Shown one piece after another: positions 25,828 through 35,591 of a DNA stretch of 64,000 bases. The DNA is from Candidatus Nanopelagicaceae bacterium (GTDB lineage: Bacteria; Actinomycetota; Actinomycetes; Nanopelagicales; Nanopelagicaceae), in contig SHVK01000001.1 of NCBI GenBank assembly GCA_009694285.1, positions 49,944 through 113,943 of the forward strand. The letters are read 5' to 3'. The notes under the pieces are model-generated. The model was not told the DNA's origin. It did not search any database and saw only the letters and a list, made by a program, of their open reading frames with translations. Made by a program: the position numbers and the translations under genes. Numbering within the stretch: position 1 is the first letter of the stretch; every line of letters begins with the position of its first letter.

Positions 25828-25876
25828 CTAGCGAATCAAGGGAGTTTTAGAAAGTTAGAAAGAAAGGGGGAGTGCA

Positions 25877-26818
25877 GTGTTACATCAGCCAGTATTACTT
25901 GAGCGATCTCTTGCTCTACTTTCCCCTGCGCTAACGAAAAATAATGCATTAGTTGTTGATGCAACACTCGGTGCTGGCGGCCATTCATTTGAATTGCTAA
26001 CTCACTTTCCAAATATTCATCTAATTGGAATTGATCGCGATCTAACCGCAATCGATCATGCTAAAACTCGATTAGCAAAATTTGATGGGCGCATTACATT
26101 AATCCACGCAATTTATGATCAGATGCCACAAGTTATCGCTGCTGCTGGATACAGCGGAGTTGATGGAATTCTTTTTGATTTAGGAGTCTCATCAATGCAA
26201 CTTGATGAGCCGGAGCGAGGATTTTCTTACGCACAGAATGCACCGCTTGATATGCGGATGGACTCCACAGATGGAATTACAGCTGCTGAAGTTATAAATA
26301 CATTTGGCGGAAAAGAGTTAGCACGAATCTTTCGTGAGTATGGTGAAGAACGATTTGCTTCTCGAATTGCAGATCGCATCATTAAAGAACGCGAAGTTGA
26401 ATTATTTACGAATTCTAGTCGCTTGGCTGAAGTAGTTCGCGAAAGTATACCTGCTGCAACTCGCAGAACTGGTGGACATCCTGCTAAACGCACATTCCAA
26501 GCATTGCGGATATTTATTAATGATGAGATTTCGATACTTGAAAGAGCAATTCCAGCAGCATTAAATATCTTAAATCAAAACGGTCGAATGGTTGTGCTCT
26601 CTTACCATTCCTTGGAAGACCGAATTGTTAAACGTGCTTTTACTGCAGTTTCAACATCATTTGTTCCACATGGGTTGCCGATTGAACCAACACCAGCTGA
26701 CTATCGCTTACTAACAAGGCAAAGCGAAAGTGCATCAGATGTTGAAATTTCCGAAAATCCGCGTGCCACTTCAGTGCGTTTACGCGCAATTGAAAAAGTG
26801 GGGGGAGTGGCTGCCTAA
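25877..26818 (+). CDS. rsmH: 16S rRNA (cytosine1402-N4)-methyltransferase RsmH (MraW)
   Basis: 313 residues. HQPVLLERSL, the SAM-binding DATLGAGGHS, GVDGILFDLGVSSMQLD, RGFSYAQNAPLDMRMD, and HPAKRTFQALRIFINDE with LSYHSLEDRIVK are all diagnostic. It methylates C1402 of 16S rRNA in the decoding centre. GTG start preceded by a GGGGGAG site; the stop overlaps the ftsL ATG (TAATG). Confidence 0.96.
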   Translation: MLHQPVLLERSLALLSPALTKNNALVVDATLGAGGHSFELLTHFPNIHLIGIDRDLTAIDHAKTRLAKFDGRITLIHAIYDQMPQVIAAAGYSGVDGILFDLGVSSMQLDEPERGFSYAQNAPLDMRMDSTDGITAAEVINTFGGKELARIFREYGEERFASRIADRIIKEREVELFTNSSRLAEVVRESIPAATRRTGGHPAKRTFQALRIFINDEISILERAIPAALNILNQNGRMVVLSYHSLEDRIVKRAFTAVSTSFVPHGLPIEPTPADYRLLTRQSESASDVEISENPRATSVRLRAIEKVGGVAA

Positions 26819-27264
26819 TGGCAATAACTGCTCTCAAGAGTTCACAAGCGCGAAAAATTTCAGCAAATTCAATAAATTCATTTCCACGACTACATAGATT
26901 GCCAGACCCTGTATTGCGCCTTGTTGCTGACCTGCGACCAAGTGAAGGGAAGTCTGTAACAAAGGTAGCATTTAATTCAATAATTTTCGGCGCCATGATT
27001 TTCGCATTAGTTTCTGTCATGGGTCTTAATTTGGCTCTTAATCAAGATGCCATCAAGTTGCACCGACTTAAGTTTGAAGCAATTCACTTAGCTGATCTTG
27101 AAGAAGCAAATTCTCAAAATTTAGCGCGCATCTCATCACCAGAATCCTTAGCAAAAAAGGCACGACTCCTGGGAATGGTTCTAAGTGGCAACCCTGATTT
27201 CTTAATCTTAAATCAACCAAAAGTAAATGAAGTAATGATCAAAGATAAAGGAGCAAAGGAATGA
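26818..27264 (+). CDS. ftsL: Cell division protein FtsL-like
   Basis: 148 residues: a basic cytoplasmic N-terminus (about 50), one membrane segment (about 52-74: SIIFGAMIFALVSVMGLNLAL) and an extracytoplasmic part with a heptad-like helix (LHRLKFEAIHLADLEEANSQNLARI). This is the bitopic FtsL layout, and the place between rsmH and ftsI fits. Sequence identity in this family is always weak. The stop overlaps ftsI by 4 bp. Confidence 0.82.
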   Translation: MAITALKSSQARKISANSINSFPRLHRLPDPVLRLVADLRPSEGKSVTKVAFNSIIFGAMIFALVSVMGLNLALNQDAIKLHRLKFEAIHLADLEEANSQNLARISSPESLAKKARLLGMVLSGNPDFLILNQPKVNEVMIKDKGAKE

Positions 27265-29060
27265 GTCCGCTGCGTATGGCCCAGGGCAGATTGCGAATCT
27301 CATTTCTTCTAGTTCTTGTTATCTTCTTATCCTTCTTTGTTAGATTAGTTTTTGTCCAAGCAGTAAATGCACAGGATCGAGCTCATCAAGCTGCACGCGA
27401 ATTAAATCAAACCGTAGATTTGCCGGCTCCTCGTGGTGAGATAACAGATCGAAATGGAAATGTCTTGGCACGCAGCATTGATGCGTTAGATCTGGTTGTT
27501 GATCAAAATTTAATTGGAGACCCTGAAGAAACTGCTAAATTGGTAGCACCAATAATTAATGCTTCTAGTAGTGCCATCGAAAGTAGATTAACCGGTACTC
27601 GAAAATTTGTGTATGTGGCTAAAGACATTACTCCGGCACAATGGCTCAAGATTAAAGAAGTTATTGTGAGCAACAATTCTGGTAAGCCAATGTCGGAACG
27701 CATTGGTGGATTTTTTACACAACGTGGATTTAAACGAGATTACCCAGGCAAAACTCTCTCCGCAAATACTTTGGGATTTGTAAATTCTGAAGGCGTGGGT
27801 GGAGGTGGCATAGAGGCCTCAATGAACACTCTTTTAAGCGGAACTGATGGAGTTTTAACTTATGCAAGCGGCAAAGGCCCATCGATCCCATCAGCAAGAC
27901 AATCTCTCATTCCAGCAAAAGCTGGCACAAATATCCGCTTAACTATTGATAGAGATTTACAATGGATAACTGAGAATGCAATAGCAAGTGTTGCAAAAAG
28001 CACTCGCGCGCAATCGATTACAGCGGTAGTGATGGATCCGGCAACTGGTGAGATTTTGGCATTGGCTACAGCTCCTACCTTTGATCCTAATAAATTTAAC
28101 TTAACTAAATCAAATTTGCTGCAGAATCCAGCCGTCCAAGATTCATATGAGCCAGGCTCAACCGGCAAAGTAATGACATTTGCTGCAGCACTTCAAGAGA
28201 AACTAATTGAACCTACGACTGTTTTTCAAATTCCAGATAAAATTAAAAGAGCAGATCGAATTTTTAATGATCACGAACCGCATCCAAAATGGAAATTAAC
28301 TTCTACTGGGATTTTAGCCAAATCCAGCAACGTCGGAACTATTCAAATCGGCGAAAAGATGAGCGAAGACACTCTTTATTCATATCTAACTAAATTTGGC
28401 ATAGGCCAACAGTTAAATATGGGATTGCCAGGAGAAAGTGCTGGAATTTTTAGTCCAGTAAACAAATGGTCAAGGTCTACCGCACCAACTGTGGCATTTG
28501 GACAAGGTTATTCACTTACTACAATTCAAGCGACCAGTGTTTTTGCAACCATTGCAAATGGTGGAGTTCGCGCCGCTCCTCATATTGTTGCTGGAACAAG
28601 TAATCAAAATGGTCATTACACACCAAAGGAAAATAATTCTGGAGTTAGAGTCATTGATAAAGAGGTTGCGACCACTTTAAGTTTAATGATGGAGAGTGTT
28701 GTTGCTGAAGGCGGAACGGCACCAAGTGCGCAAATTTCAGGATACAGAGTTGCTGGAAAAACTGGAACTGCCAATAGGTTCAATGATAAGTGCCGTTGCT
28801 ACAGTGGTTACACGGCTTCATTTATTGGATTTGCACCGGCAGATAAACCACGTTTTGTTATGAGCATAACTATCCAGGATCCAAAGGGAATCCATTGGGG
28901 TGGGTATCTGGGTGGTCCAGTCTTCAAAGAAGTCATCTCTTACGCACTTAAAAGTTATCAAGTAGCACCTACAGGTAAGTTGAATGAAGCCTTTCCACTG
29001 GATGCTGCAACATTAAAAAAGCGCGAAAAAATCTCTACTGCAGCATCAGTCAGGGATTGA
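27261..29060 (+). CDS. ftsI: Peptidoglycan transpeptidase FtsI (PBP3/PbpB)
   Basis: 599 residues. N-terminal membrane anchor (about 9-30), PBP dimerisation domain with RGEITDRNGNVLA, then the transpeptidase domain: SxxK as PGSTGK, SxN as SSN, and KTG as AGKTGTANR. A CRCYSGYTASFIGFAP stretch after KTG resembles mycobacterial PbpB. It cross-links septal peptidoglycan with FtsW. No PASTA domain was seen. Confidence 0.95.
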   Translation: MSPLRMAQGRLRISFLLVLVIFLSFFVRLVFVQAVNAQDRAHQAARELNQTVDLPAPRGEITDRNGNVLARSIDALDLVVDQNLIGDPEETAKLVAPIINASSSAIESRLTGTRKFVYVAKDITPAQWLKIKEVIVSNNSGKPMSERIGGFFTQRGFKRDYPGKTLSANTLGFVNSEGVGGGGIEASMNTLLSGTDGVLTYASGKGPSIPSARQSLIPAKAGTNIRLTIDRDLQWITENAIASVAKSTRAQSITAVVMDPATGEILALATAPTFDPNKFNLTKSNLLQNPAVQDSYEPGSTGKVMTFAAALQEKLIEPTTVFQIPDKIKRADRIFNDHEPHPKWKLTSTGILAKSSNVGTIQIGEKMSEDTLYSYLTKFGIGQQLNMGLPGESAGIFSPVNKWSRSTAPTVAFGQGYSLTTIQATSVFATIANGGVRAAPHIVAGTSNQNGHYTPKENNSGVRVIDKEVATTLSLMMESVVAEGGTAPSAQISGYRVAGKTGTANRFNDKCRCYSGYTASFIGFAPADKPRFVMSITIQDPKGIHWGGYLGGPVFKEVISYALKSYQVAPTGKLNEAFPLDAATLKKREKISTAASVRD

Positions 29061-29068
29061 GATTTAAG

Positions 29069-30559
29069 ATGCGATCAAATTTACTTTCAGAGTATTCACT
29101 TTCTTTAAGTGAAATTGCAAACTTAATTGGATCTTCAGAAGTTATCTCAGGCAAAAATGATCTACGAATACATGGGCTGACTCTAGATTCTAATGATGTT
29201 ATAGAAGGGGATTTATTTGTAGCACTCCCGGGACTAAAAGCACATGGTGCTGAATTCATTGATTTAGCAGTTGCAAGCGGAGCAGTTGCGGTTCTTACCG
29301 ACGCTTCAGTGAAAATAGATACTGATGTGCCAGTTATTCGCGTAACTAATCCAAGATTTTGGCTAGGAATAGTTGCCGATAAATTCTATAGAAACCCATC
29401 AGGTGCTATAAATGTAATTGGAATAACTGGAACAAATGGCAAGACAACAACTTCTTATCTATTGCAGCAAATTTGGGAGTTTAATAACAGAGCTTCTGGC
29501 TTGATCGGCACAGTTGAAACCCGCATTGGCGATGAAATCTTTCCAACTATTCGAACAACACCCGAAGCTCCTGAATTGCAATCGATTTTCGCCATTATGA
29601 GAGAAAGACATAATTTGAATGTGGTAATGGAAGTCTCTAGCCATGCCTTAGCTCTAAATAGAGTTGATGGAACTAAATTTTCTGTTGTGGCATTTACGAA
29701 TTTAAGTCATGATCATTTAGATTTTCATGAAAATATGGAAAATTATTATCAAGCAAAAAAGTGCCTCTTTAAATTTGGATTTTCCGAAAAGGCCATAATA
29801 AATATTGATAATTCTTGGGGTAAACGATTATATGATGAAACAGAAATTGAAAAAATTTCAGTCTCTGCTCATAACCAACAAGCCAACTGGAAAATCACCG
29901 GAACTACTTCAAGTGGTTCAAGAGTTCAACTTACTATTGTCGGGCCTGGCGGTATTTTGCTTTCAATTGAGACTCCATTAATTGGAGATTACAACAGTGC
30001 AAATGTATTAATGGCACTTGCTCTTGCCGTAGAAAGTGGAATCGACCCATTAGCTGCAGCTGATGCACTCAACACAGCAAAAGGTGCACCAGGAAGAATG
30101 GAATTAGTTGATCTTGCTCAGAATTTCACCGCAGTAGTCGATTACGCACATACTCCAGACGCAGTAAGCGCCGCTCTAAAAGCAGTTCGAGGTGCAACTA
30201 AGGGGAAAATCATCGCAGTATTGGGATGCGGTGGCGACAGGGATGCGGCAAAACGCCCTTTAATGGGTAACTCATTAATTTCAGGTGCGGACATCGCAAT
30301 TTTTACAAGTGATAATCCACGAAGTGAGGATCCACTTTCTATTCTTGACCAAATGCATGAAGGCATTCAACTAGCAGAGAATCATTTCATAATAGTTGAT
30401 AGACGGGAAGCAATTAAATTCGCAGTAGACAATGCATCACAAAATGATTGTGTAGTAATACTCGGCAAGGGCCATGAAACTGGTCAAGAGATTATGGGAA
30501 AAATTTCTCCATTTGATGACAGAATTGAATTAAAAGATGCAATCAGGAGCACAAAATGA
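29069..30559 (+). CDS. murE: UDP-MurNAc-L-Ala-D-Glu ligase MurE (meso-diaminopimelate adding)
   Basis: 496 residues from ATG 29069; a TTG at 29057 overlapping the ftsI stop is less likely. ATP site GITGTNGKTTTS, then EVSSHALALNRVDG and NLSHDHLDFHENMENY. The DNPR motif (TSDNPRSEDP) is the marker of enzymes that add meso-diaminopimelate rather than lysine, so the peptidoglycan is probably A1-gamma type. The stop overlaps murF by 4 bp. Confidence 0.94.
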   Translation: MRSNLLSEYSLSLSEIANLIGSSEVISGKNDLRIHGLTLDSNDVIEGDLFVALPGLKAHGAEFIDLAVASGAVAVLTDASVKIDTDVPVIRVTNPRFWLGIVADKFYRNPSGAINVIGITGTNGKTTTSYLLQQIWEFNNRASGLIGTVETRIGDEIFPTIRTTPEAPELQSIFAIMRERHNLNVVMEVSSHALALNRVDGTKFSVVAFTNLSHDHLDFHENMENYYQAKKCLFKFGFSEKAIINIDNSWGKRLYDETEIEKISVSAHNQQANWKITGTTSSGSRVQLTIVGPGGILLSIETPLIGDYNSANVLMALALAVESGIDPLAAADALNTAKGAPGRMELVDLAQNFTAVVDYAHTPDAVSAALKAVRGATKGKIIAVLGCGGDRDAAKRPLMGNSLISGADIAIFTSDNPRSEDPLSILDQMHEGIQLAENHFIIVDRREAIKFAVDNASQNDCVVILGKGHETGQEIMGKISPFDDRIELKDAIRSTK

Positions 30560-31944
30560 TTCCATTAACAATCTCTCAAATTTCAGAAGTAGTTGGAGGG
30601 AAAGTAGTAGGAGACGGAAACAAATTAATCACTGGACCGGCATTTTTTGATTCTCGAGAAATAATTTCAAATGGCATATTCTTGGCACTTAAAGGTGAGC
30701 AGGTAGATGGTCATGATTTTGCTCTTCAGGCGCTCTCAGACGGAGCGGGCGTAGTTATTTGCAACCGTGAAGTTGGACTGACCTGCATCGTGGTAGTAGA
30801 TGTGGTTGAAGCGATTACAAAACTAGCCGCTCATGTAAGACAAATAATTTCTGGAATGAAAGTTATCGCAATAACTGGCTCGCATGGAAAGACCACAACT
30901 AAAGATTTAGCTAAGCATCTGTTATCGATGATGGGTGAAACCGTTGCTCCAAAATCTTCTTTCAATAATGATTTAGGCGTACCGATTACGATTTTAGAAT
31001 GTCAGGAAAATACCAAATTTTGCATTTTAGAAATGGGAGCAAGAAAAGTAGGAGACATTGCAAAACTCGAGCGAAGATTTCGTCCGGATGTTGGAGTTGT
31101 TCTTGGAGTAGGAAGTGCCCATATCGGAGTTTTCGGTTCACAAGAGGTAATCGCTACAGCAAAAAGTGAAATGGTAAATAACTTAGAACCATCCAAAACT
31201 GCAATTTTGGGTTCTTACGATAATTTAACGATTGAAATGCAGAATTTAACAAAAGCGAAAGTTATGACTTTTGGTGAAAAATTAAATGATGATGTTAGAG
31301 CCACTGATATTGAAATTCGTGAAGGTTTTGCTCATTTTGATTTGGTTACTTCCTTTGGTCGTGAAAGCGTTGCACTTAGACAAGCAGGTAGACATCAAGT
31401 TGCAAATGCGTTGGCTGCTGCAGGAATTGCAACTGCATTTAATATGCCGATAGACAAAATCAGCGCTGGGCTCTCAACGGCCGAGAGTTCGAGTAAATGG
31501 CGCATGGAATTGCATGAAATAGCAGGAAGATTGATTATTAACGATTCCTACAACGCGAATCCGGAAAGCATGTATGCGGCCCTTGATTCGCTGCGCCTGT
31601 TTGCTCAAGAGCGAGGCGGGCGAGCCTGGGCATTTTTAGGAAAGATGCATGAACTGGGAGAATATTCACTCTCAGGACATCACAAGGTTAGTCGCAGAGC
31701 GATTGATTTAGAGATTGATCATTTGGTGGCAATTGGCACACCCGAATACTTGGGCGAAACCGACTTGGGTTCTACTGAAATTTTATTAGTTGAAAATATT
31801 GAAAGCGCACGGGAAATAGCAACAGGAAGTGAAGCCGGAGATGTGATACTTATCAAAGGTTCTAGGGCTGAGGGGTTAGAAAAATTAGCAGAACTTCTAA
31901 TTGGGGACTTAAATGAGTTACCTATCGATAAAAATGAAGGATAA
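30556..31944 (+). CDS. murF: UDP-MurNAc-tripeptide D-alanyl-D-alanine ligase MurF
   Basis: 462 residues. FDSREIISNGIFLALKGEQVDGH, ATP site ITGSHGKTTTKD, SFNNDLGVPITIL and LEMGARKVGDI are MurF signatures; NDSYNANPESM in the C-terminal domain confirms it. It adds D-Ala-D-Ala to the tripeptide. ATG overlaps the murE stop; 6 bp to mraY. Confidence 0.94.
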   Translation: MIPLTISQISEVVGGKVVGDGNKLITGPAFFDSREIISNGIFLALKGEQVDGHDFALQALSDGAGVVICNREVGLTCIVVVDVVEAITKLAAHVRQIISGMKVIAITGSHGKTTTKDLAKHLLSMMGETVAPKSSFNNDLGVPITILECQENTKFCILEMGARKVGDIAKLERRFRPDVGVVLGVGSAHIGVFGSQEVIATAKSEMVNNLEPSKTAILGSYDNLTIEMQNLTKAKVMTFGEKLNDDVRATDIEIREGFAHFDLVTSFGRESVALRQAGRHQVANALAAAGIATAFNMPIDKISAGLSTAESSSKWRMELHEIAGRLIINDSYNANPESMYAALDSLRLFAQERGGRAWAFLGKMHELGEYSLSGHHKVSRRAIDLEIDHLVAIGTPEYLGETDLGSTEILLVENIESAREIATGSEAGDVILIKGSRAEGLEKLAELLIGDLNELPIDKNEG

Positions 31945-31950
31945 TCGCTC

Positions 31951-33009
31951 ATGAAAGGAATCTTACTTTCTGGTGCGCTCGCATTCTTATTTGCCTTGTT
32001 TGCTACGCCTCTTGCAATCAAACTCTTAGTTAAGAAAAGTTATGGGCAATTTATAAGAGATGATGGCCCAACTACACATCACACCAAGCGCGGCACCCCA
32101 ACTATGGGTGGAACAGTTATCATATTTTCAGTAATTTTTGCATATTTTATTTCGCATTTACTTACCGGAAGAGAACCGACAGTATCTGCACTCTTAGTTT
32201 TAGCCCTAATGTTAGGTCTAGGTTTTGTTGGGTTTCTAGATGACTGGCTTAAAGTTTCACGTCAACGCTCTTTAGGATTACGTGCAAGATCAAAAATCTT
32301 TGGGCAAAGTATCTTTGCGATTTCTTTTGCTTGGGCGGGTTTAAATTTTCCAGATGACACGGGACTGACTCCAGTTTCATTACATTTATCTACAGTCCGG
32401 GATACCTCACTTAAATTAGGAGCTGTCGCTGTAGTTGTTTGGGTTTTCTTGATGATAGTTGCTACAAGTAACGGAGTAAATTTAACTGATGGATTAGATG
32501 GACTAGCCACCGGTGCATCGGTCATGAGCTTCTTGGCATTTGTGTTAATTGGCGTGTGGGAGTTTGGTCAAAGTTGTACCATTTCTCCTGGAATAAAATG
32601 TTATCAAGTACGTGATCCGCTCGATTTGGCAGTTTTATCAGCAGCCCTTGCTGGAGCAACTTTTGCATTCCTCTGGTGGAATGCCAGCCCAGCAAAAATT
32701 TTTATGGGAGATACAGGATCCCTTGCATTAGGCGGCGCTCTAGCAGGATTAGCTGTAACTTTGCGAACTGAACTCTTATTAATTCTTATTGGTGGATTAT
32801 TCGCAATAATTACCTTATCTGTAATTTTGCAAGTTGGTTATTTCAAAGCAACCAAAGGAAAACGTTTATTTCGTATGGCACCACTACAACATCATTTTGA
32901 ATTATTGGGCTGGGGTGAAGTAACAATTGTGATCCGTTTTTGGATCATCGCCGGACTTTGTGTTGCTGCGGGATTAGGTTTGTTTTACGCCGATTGGGTT
33001 GTTGGATAA
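31951..33009 (+). CDS. mraY: Phospho-MurNAc-pentapeptide transferase MraY
   Basis: 352 residues, about ten membrane segments. [51 protein letters not shown] and [15 protein letters not shown] are the family's conserved cytoplasmic motifs. It makes lipid I from UDP-MurNAc-pentapeptide and undecaprenyl phosphate. The stop is immediately followed by the murD ATG. Confidence 0.95.
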   Translation: MKGILLSGALAFLFALFATPLAIKLLVKKSYGQFIRDDGPTTHHTKRGTPTMGGTVIIFSVIFAYFISHLLTGREPTVSALLVLALMLGLGFVGFLDDWLKVSRQRSLGLRARSKIFGQSIFAISFAWAGLNFPDDTGLTPVSLHLSTVRDTSLKLGAVAVVVWVFLMIVATSNGVNLTDGLDGLATGASVMSFLAFVLIGVWEFGQSCTISPGIKCYQVRDPLDLAVLSAALAGATFAFLWWNASPAKIFMGDTGSLALGGALAGLAVTLRTELLLILIGGLFAIITLSVILQVGYFKATKGKRLFRMAPLQHHFELLGWGEVTIVIRFWIIAGLCVAAGLGLFYADWVVG

Positions 33010-34395
33010 ATGAAACAAGAGATCTTGGTTGCAGGGCTAGGCGTGACCGGAATAGCCACTGCTAATGCTTTAGCCAAATTAGGTAAGCAGATTTTAGTAT
33101 TTGAAGAAGATGCTTCGGCAGCGATGCAAAGTAAAGCAAATGAAATTAGATTAATTGCCAATATCGAAGTCACTTTTATTCAACCTGAAGTCTTGCCAAA
33201 ATTAATTATTACATCTCCTGGATGGAAGCCAAATCATCCTGTTTTAATCCGTGCATTAAGTAGCGGTTGCGAAGTGATTAGCGAAGTTGAGTATGCATGG
33301 CGAATTGATCAGGAAAGCGCTAAACCTAAAATTTGGATTGGTCTTACTGGGACAAATGGGAAAACTACGACTGTGAGTATGGCCGAGGCTATTTTTATTG
33401 CTGACGGAAAACGAGCTGTGGCATGTGGCAATATTGGTAAAACTGTTATTGAAGTTATTACTGGTGATGAGAAAGTTGATTACTTGATAATTGAACTTTC
33501 TTCTTTTCAATTGCATTGGTCGACTCATCTTCGGCTCCAAAGTGCAGCGATTTTAAATATCGCTGATGATCATTTAGATTGGCATGGATCTTTTCTTGAG
33601 TATCTAGCGGCCAAGAAACGCATCACCAATGGCGCTAAACAGATCATCATTAATCGAGATGATCGGCATTTAAATGGAATTGAATTCAAGGGTGATCACA
33701 AGCTCGTCAAATTTACGCTCGATGCTCCACGTCCAGGTGAAATTGGGGTAGTTGAAGAGTTGTTAGTTGATCGTGCTTTTGTTGATGATCCGCAAGAGGC
33801 AATCGCACTTGCTGAACTTTCTGACATAAATCCACAAGCTCCTCATAATGTGGCTAATGCTTTAGCAGCTATGGCGTTAGCGCGAAGTTGTGGAGTAAAT
33901 GCCGAATCGATTGCCAAAGGTTTAAGAAATTTTGCTCCTGGACATCATCGGATAGAACAGATTGAACATTCAGCTGGTATTCGTTGGATAAATGATTCAA
34001 AGGCGACCAATCCGCATGCTGCAAATGCGTCGCTTGCCGCATTTTCGTCGATCATTTGGATAGCAGGTGGTTTAGCCAAAGGCGCAGATATGGATGAATT
34101 GGTAAAAAGTAAATCAAGTCGACTAAAAGCAGTTCTTTTGATAGGCACAGATAGAGAATTGATTTCAAATGCGCTTGCGAAATATGCTCCAGAAATCCCA
34201 AATTATTTAATTGATGGTATTTCAGCCGATCAACTGATGGAGAATCTAATTTCGAAAGCTATGGAGTTAGCAGTAAGTGGAGATGTAGTTCTATTAGCAC
34301 CAGCTTGCGCTTCCATGGATCAATTTACTTCTTATGCGCACAGAGGAGAATTATTTGCCGAAAAGGTAAAGCAACTAATAGGAAGTAATAAATGA
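33010..34395 (+). CDS. murD: UDP-MurNAc-L-alanine D-glutamate ligase MurD
   Basis: 461 residues. N-terminal Rossmann-like VAGLGVTGIATANALAKLG, TSPGWKPNHP, ATP site GLTGTNGKTTT, ELSSFQLHW, and NDSKATNPHAANASLAAF with IWIAGGLAKGADM in the C-terminal domain. It adds D-Glu to UDP-MurNAc-L-Ala. It overlaps ftsW by 4 bp. Confidence 0.94.
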   Translation: MKQEILVAGLGVTGIATANALAKLGKQILVFEEDASAAMQSKANEIRLIANIEVTFIQPEVLPKLIITSPGWKPNHPVLIRALSSGCEVISEVEYAWRIDQESAKPKIWIGLTGTNGKTTTVSMAEAIFIADGKRAVACGNIGKTVIEVITGDEKVDYLIIELSSFQLHWSTHLRLQSAAILNIADDHLDWHGSFLEYLAAKKRITNGAKQIIINRDDRHLNGIEFKGDHKLVKFTLDAPRPGEIGVVEELLVDRAFVDDPQEAIALAELSDINPQAPHNVANALAAMALARSCGVNAESIAKGLRNFAPGHHRIEQIEHSAGIRWINDSKATNPHAANASLAAFSSIIWIAGGLAKGADMDELVKSKSSRLKAVLLIGTDRELISNALAKYAPEIPNYLIDGISADQLMENLISKAMELAVSGDVVLLAPACASMDQFTSYAHRGELFAEKVKQLIGSNK

Positions 34396-35591
34396 AAAAG
34401 AATAATTTGGCTGTCAAAAATAATATTTTTTCTAATCCGATCGCTGCTTACAACTGGTTGCTTGGTTCTGCAGGTGTTTTGATCGTACTAGGGCTGATAA
34501 TGGTTTTGTCAGCTTCTGGAATTCGTTCATACTTCACTTCTGGATCTTCATTTTCCATTGCGGGCCGGCAATTTATGTGGTTCTGCATCGGATTAATTCC
34601 AATGTGGTTGACTTTTAAAATTCCACCAAAAGCGTGGAAACGTCTGATACCAGCTTTGCTATTTTTAGTTTTTGGACTTGAGATTGCGGTTTTTGTGCCT
34701 GGAATCGGAATTGAAATTAATGGAAATCGAAATTGGATTAATCTTGGATTGTTTACAATTCAACCAAGTGAAATTGCTAAGTTTGCAATCATTATTTGGG
34801 CCGCTCAAGTATTAGCGCGACTTGAAAAAAATGAAATTGATCAAAGGCGTGCGGTTTACTCACTAATAATTGGTTTTGGTTTGATAACAGCTCCAATACT
34901 TGCAGGTGGTGATTTGGGAACCACTTTAATTCTTGCGGCGATATTGATAGCATTGTTATTTTTATCAGGAATGAAATTACATCATCTTCTTGGTATAAGT
35001 GTTGTTGGGGTAATTTTATTATTTGGTGCATTGATGACTAGACAATCTAGATTGGCAAGATTAAGTTCCTTCTTAGACCCTTTCTCGGAAAGCAATTATC
35101 ATGGTGCAGGTTGGCAGCCAGCCCATAGCATTATGGCGCTAGCTTCTGGTGGGATTTTTGGAGTTGGTTTAGGGGGAAGTCGCCAGAAGTGGGGCAACCT
35201 TGGTCCTGAAGCGCACACTGATTTTATTTTTGCAGTTATAGGTGAAGAGATGGGCTTATTTGGAACGATTACAGTTTTGCTGGCTTTCCTAGCTTTTGTT
35301 TGGGCTGGAATAAATGTGGCAATCAAAACTAAGGACCCATTTACTAGATATGCGGTTGCCGGAATAGTCGCGTGGATAAGTGTTCAAGCAACAATCAACA
35401 TTGCATCTGTTATTGGAATGTTTCCAGTAGTTGGTGTGCCATTGCCATTCATCTCATACGGAGGCTCAGCTTTAATTAGTTCGATGATGGCATTGGGATT
35501 CTTAGTAGGCGCAGCTAGACGCGAGCCAGGCGCCAAAGTGATTTTAGATAAAAGACCACCTCTGTTTATCTTTAACCGAGGTAATAAATGA
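34392..35591 (+). CDS. ftsW: Septal peptidoglycan glycosyltransferase FtsW (SEDS family)
   Basis: 399 residues, about ten membrane segments. NGNRNWINLGLFTIQPSEIAK, GGDLGTTLIL, YHGAGWQPAHSIMALASGG (with the catalytic-loop region) and GVPLPFISYGGSALIS are SEDS landmarks. It polymerises lipid II with FtsI. A lysine-rich short N-terminus precedes the first membrane segment. Overlaps murD and murG by 4 bp each. Confidence 0.94.
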   Translation: MKKNNLAVKNNIFSNPIAAYNWLLGSAGVLIVLGLIMVLSASGIRSYFTSGSSFSIAGRQFMWFCIGLIPMWLTFKIPPKAWKRLIPALLFLVFGLEIAVFVPGIGIEINGNRNWINLGLFTIQPSEIAKFAIIIWAAQVLARLEKNEIDQRRAVYSLIIGFGLITAPILAGGDLGTTLILAAILIALLFLSGMKLHHLLGISVVGVILLFGALMTRQSRLARLSSFLDPFSESNYHGAGWQPAHSIMALASGGIFGVGLGGSRQKWGNLGPEAHTDFIFAVIGEEMGLFGTITVLLAFLAFVWAGINVAIKTKDPFTRYAVAGIVAWISVQATINIASVIGMFPVVGVPLPFISYGGSALISSMMALGFLVGAARREPGAKVILDKRPPLFIFNRGNK

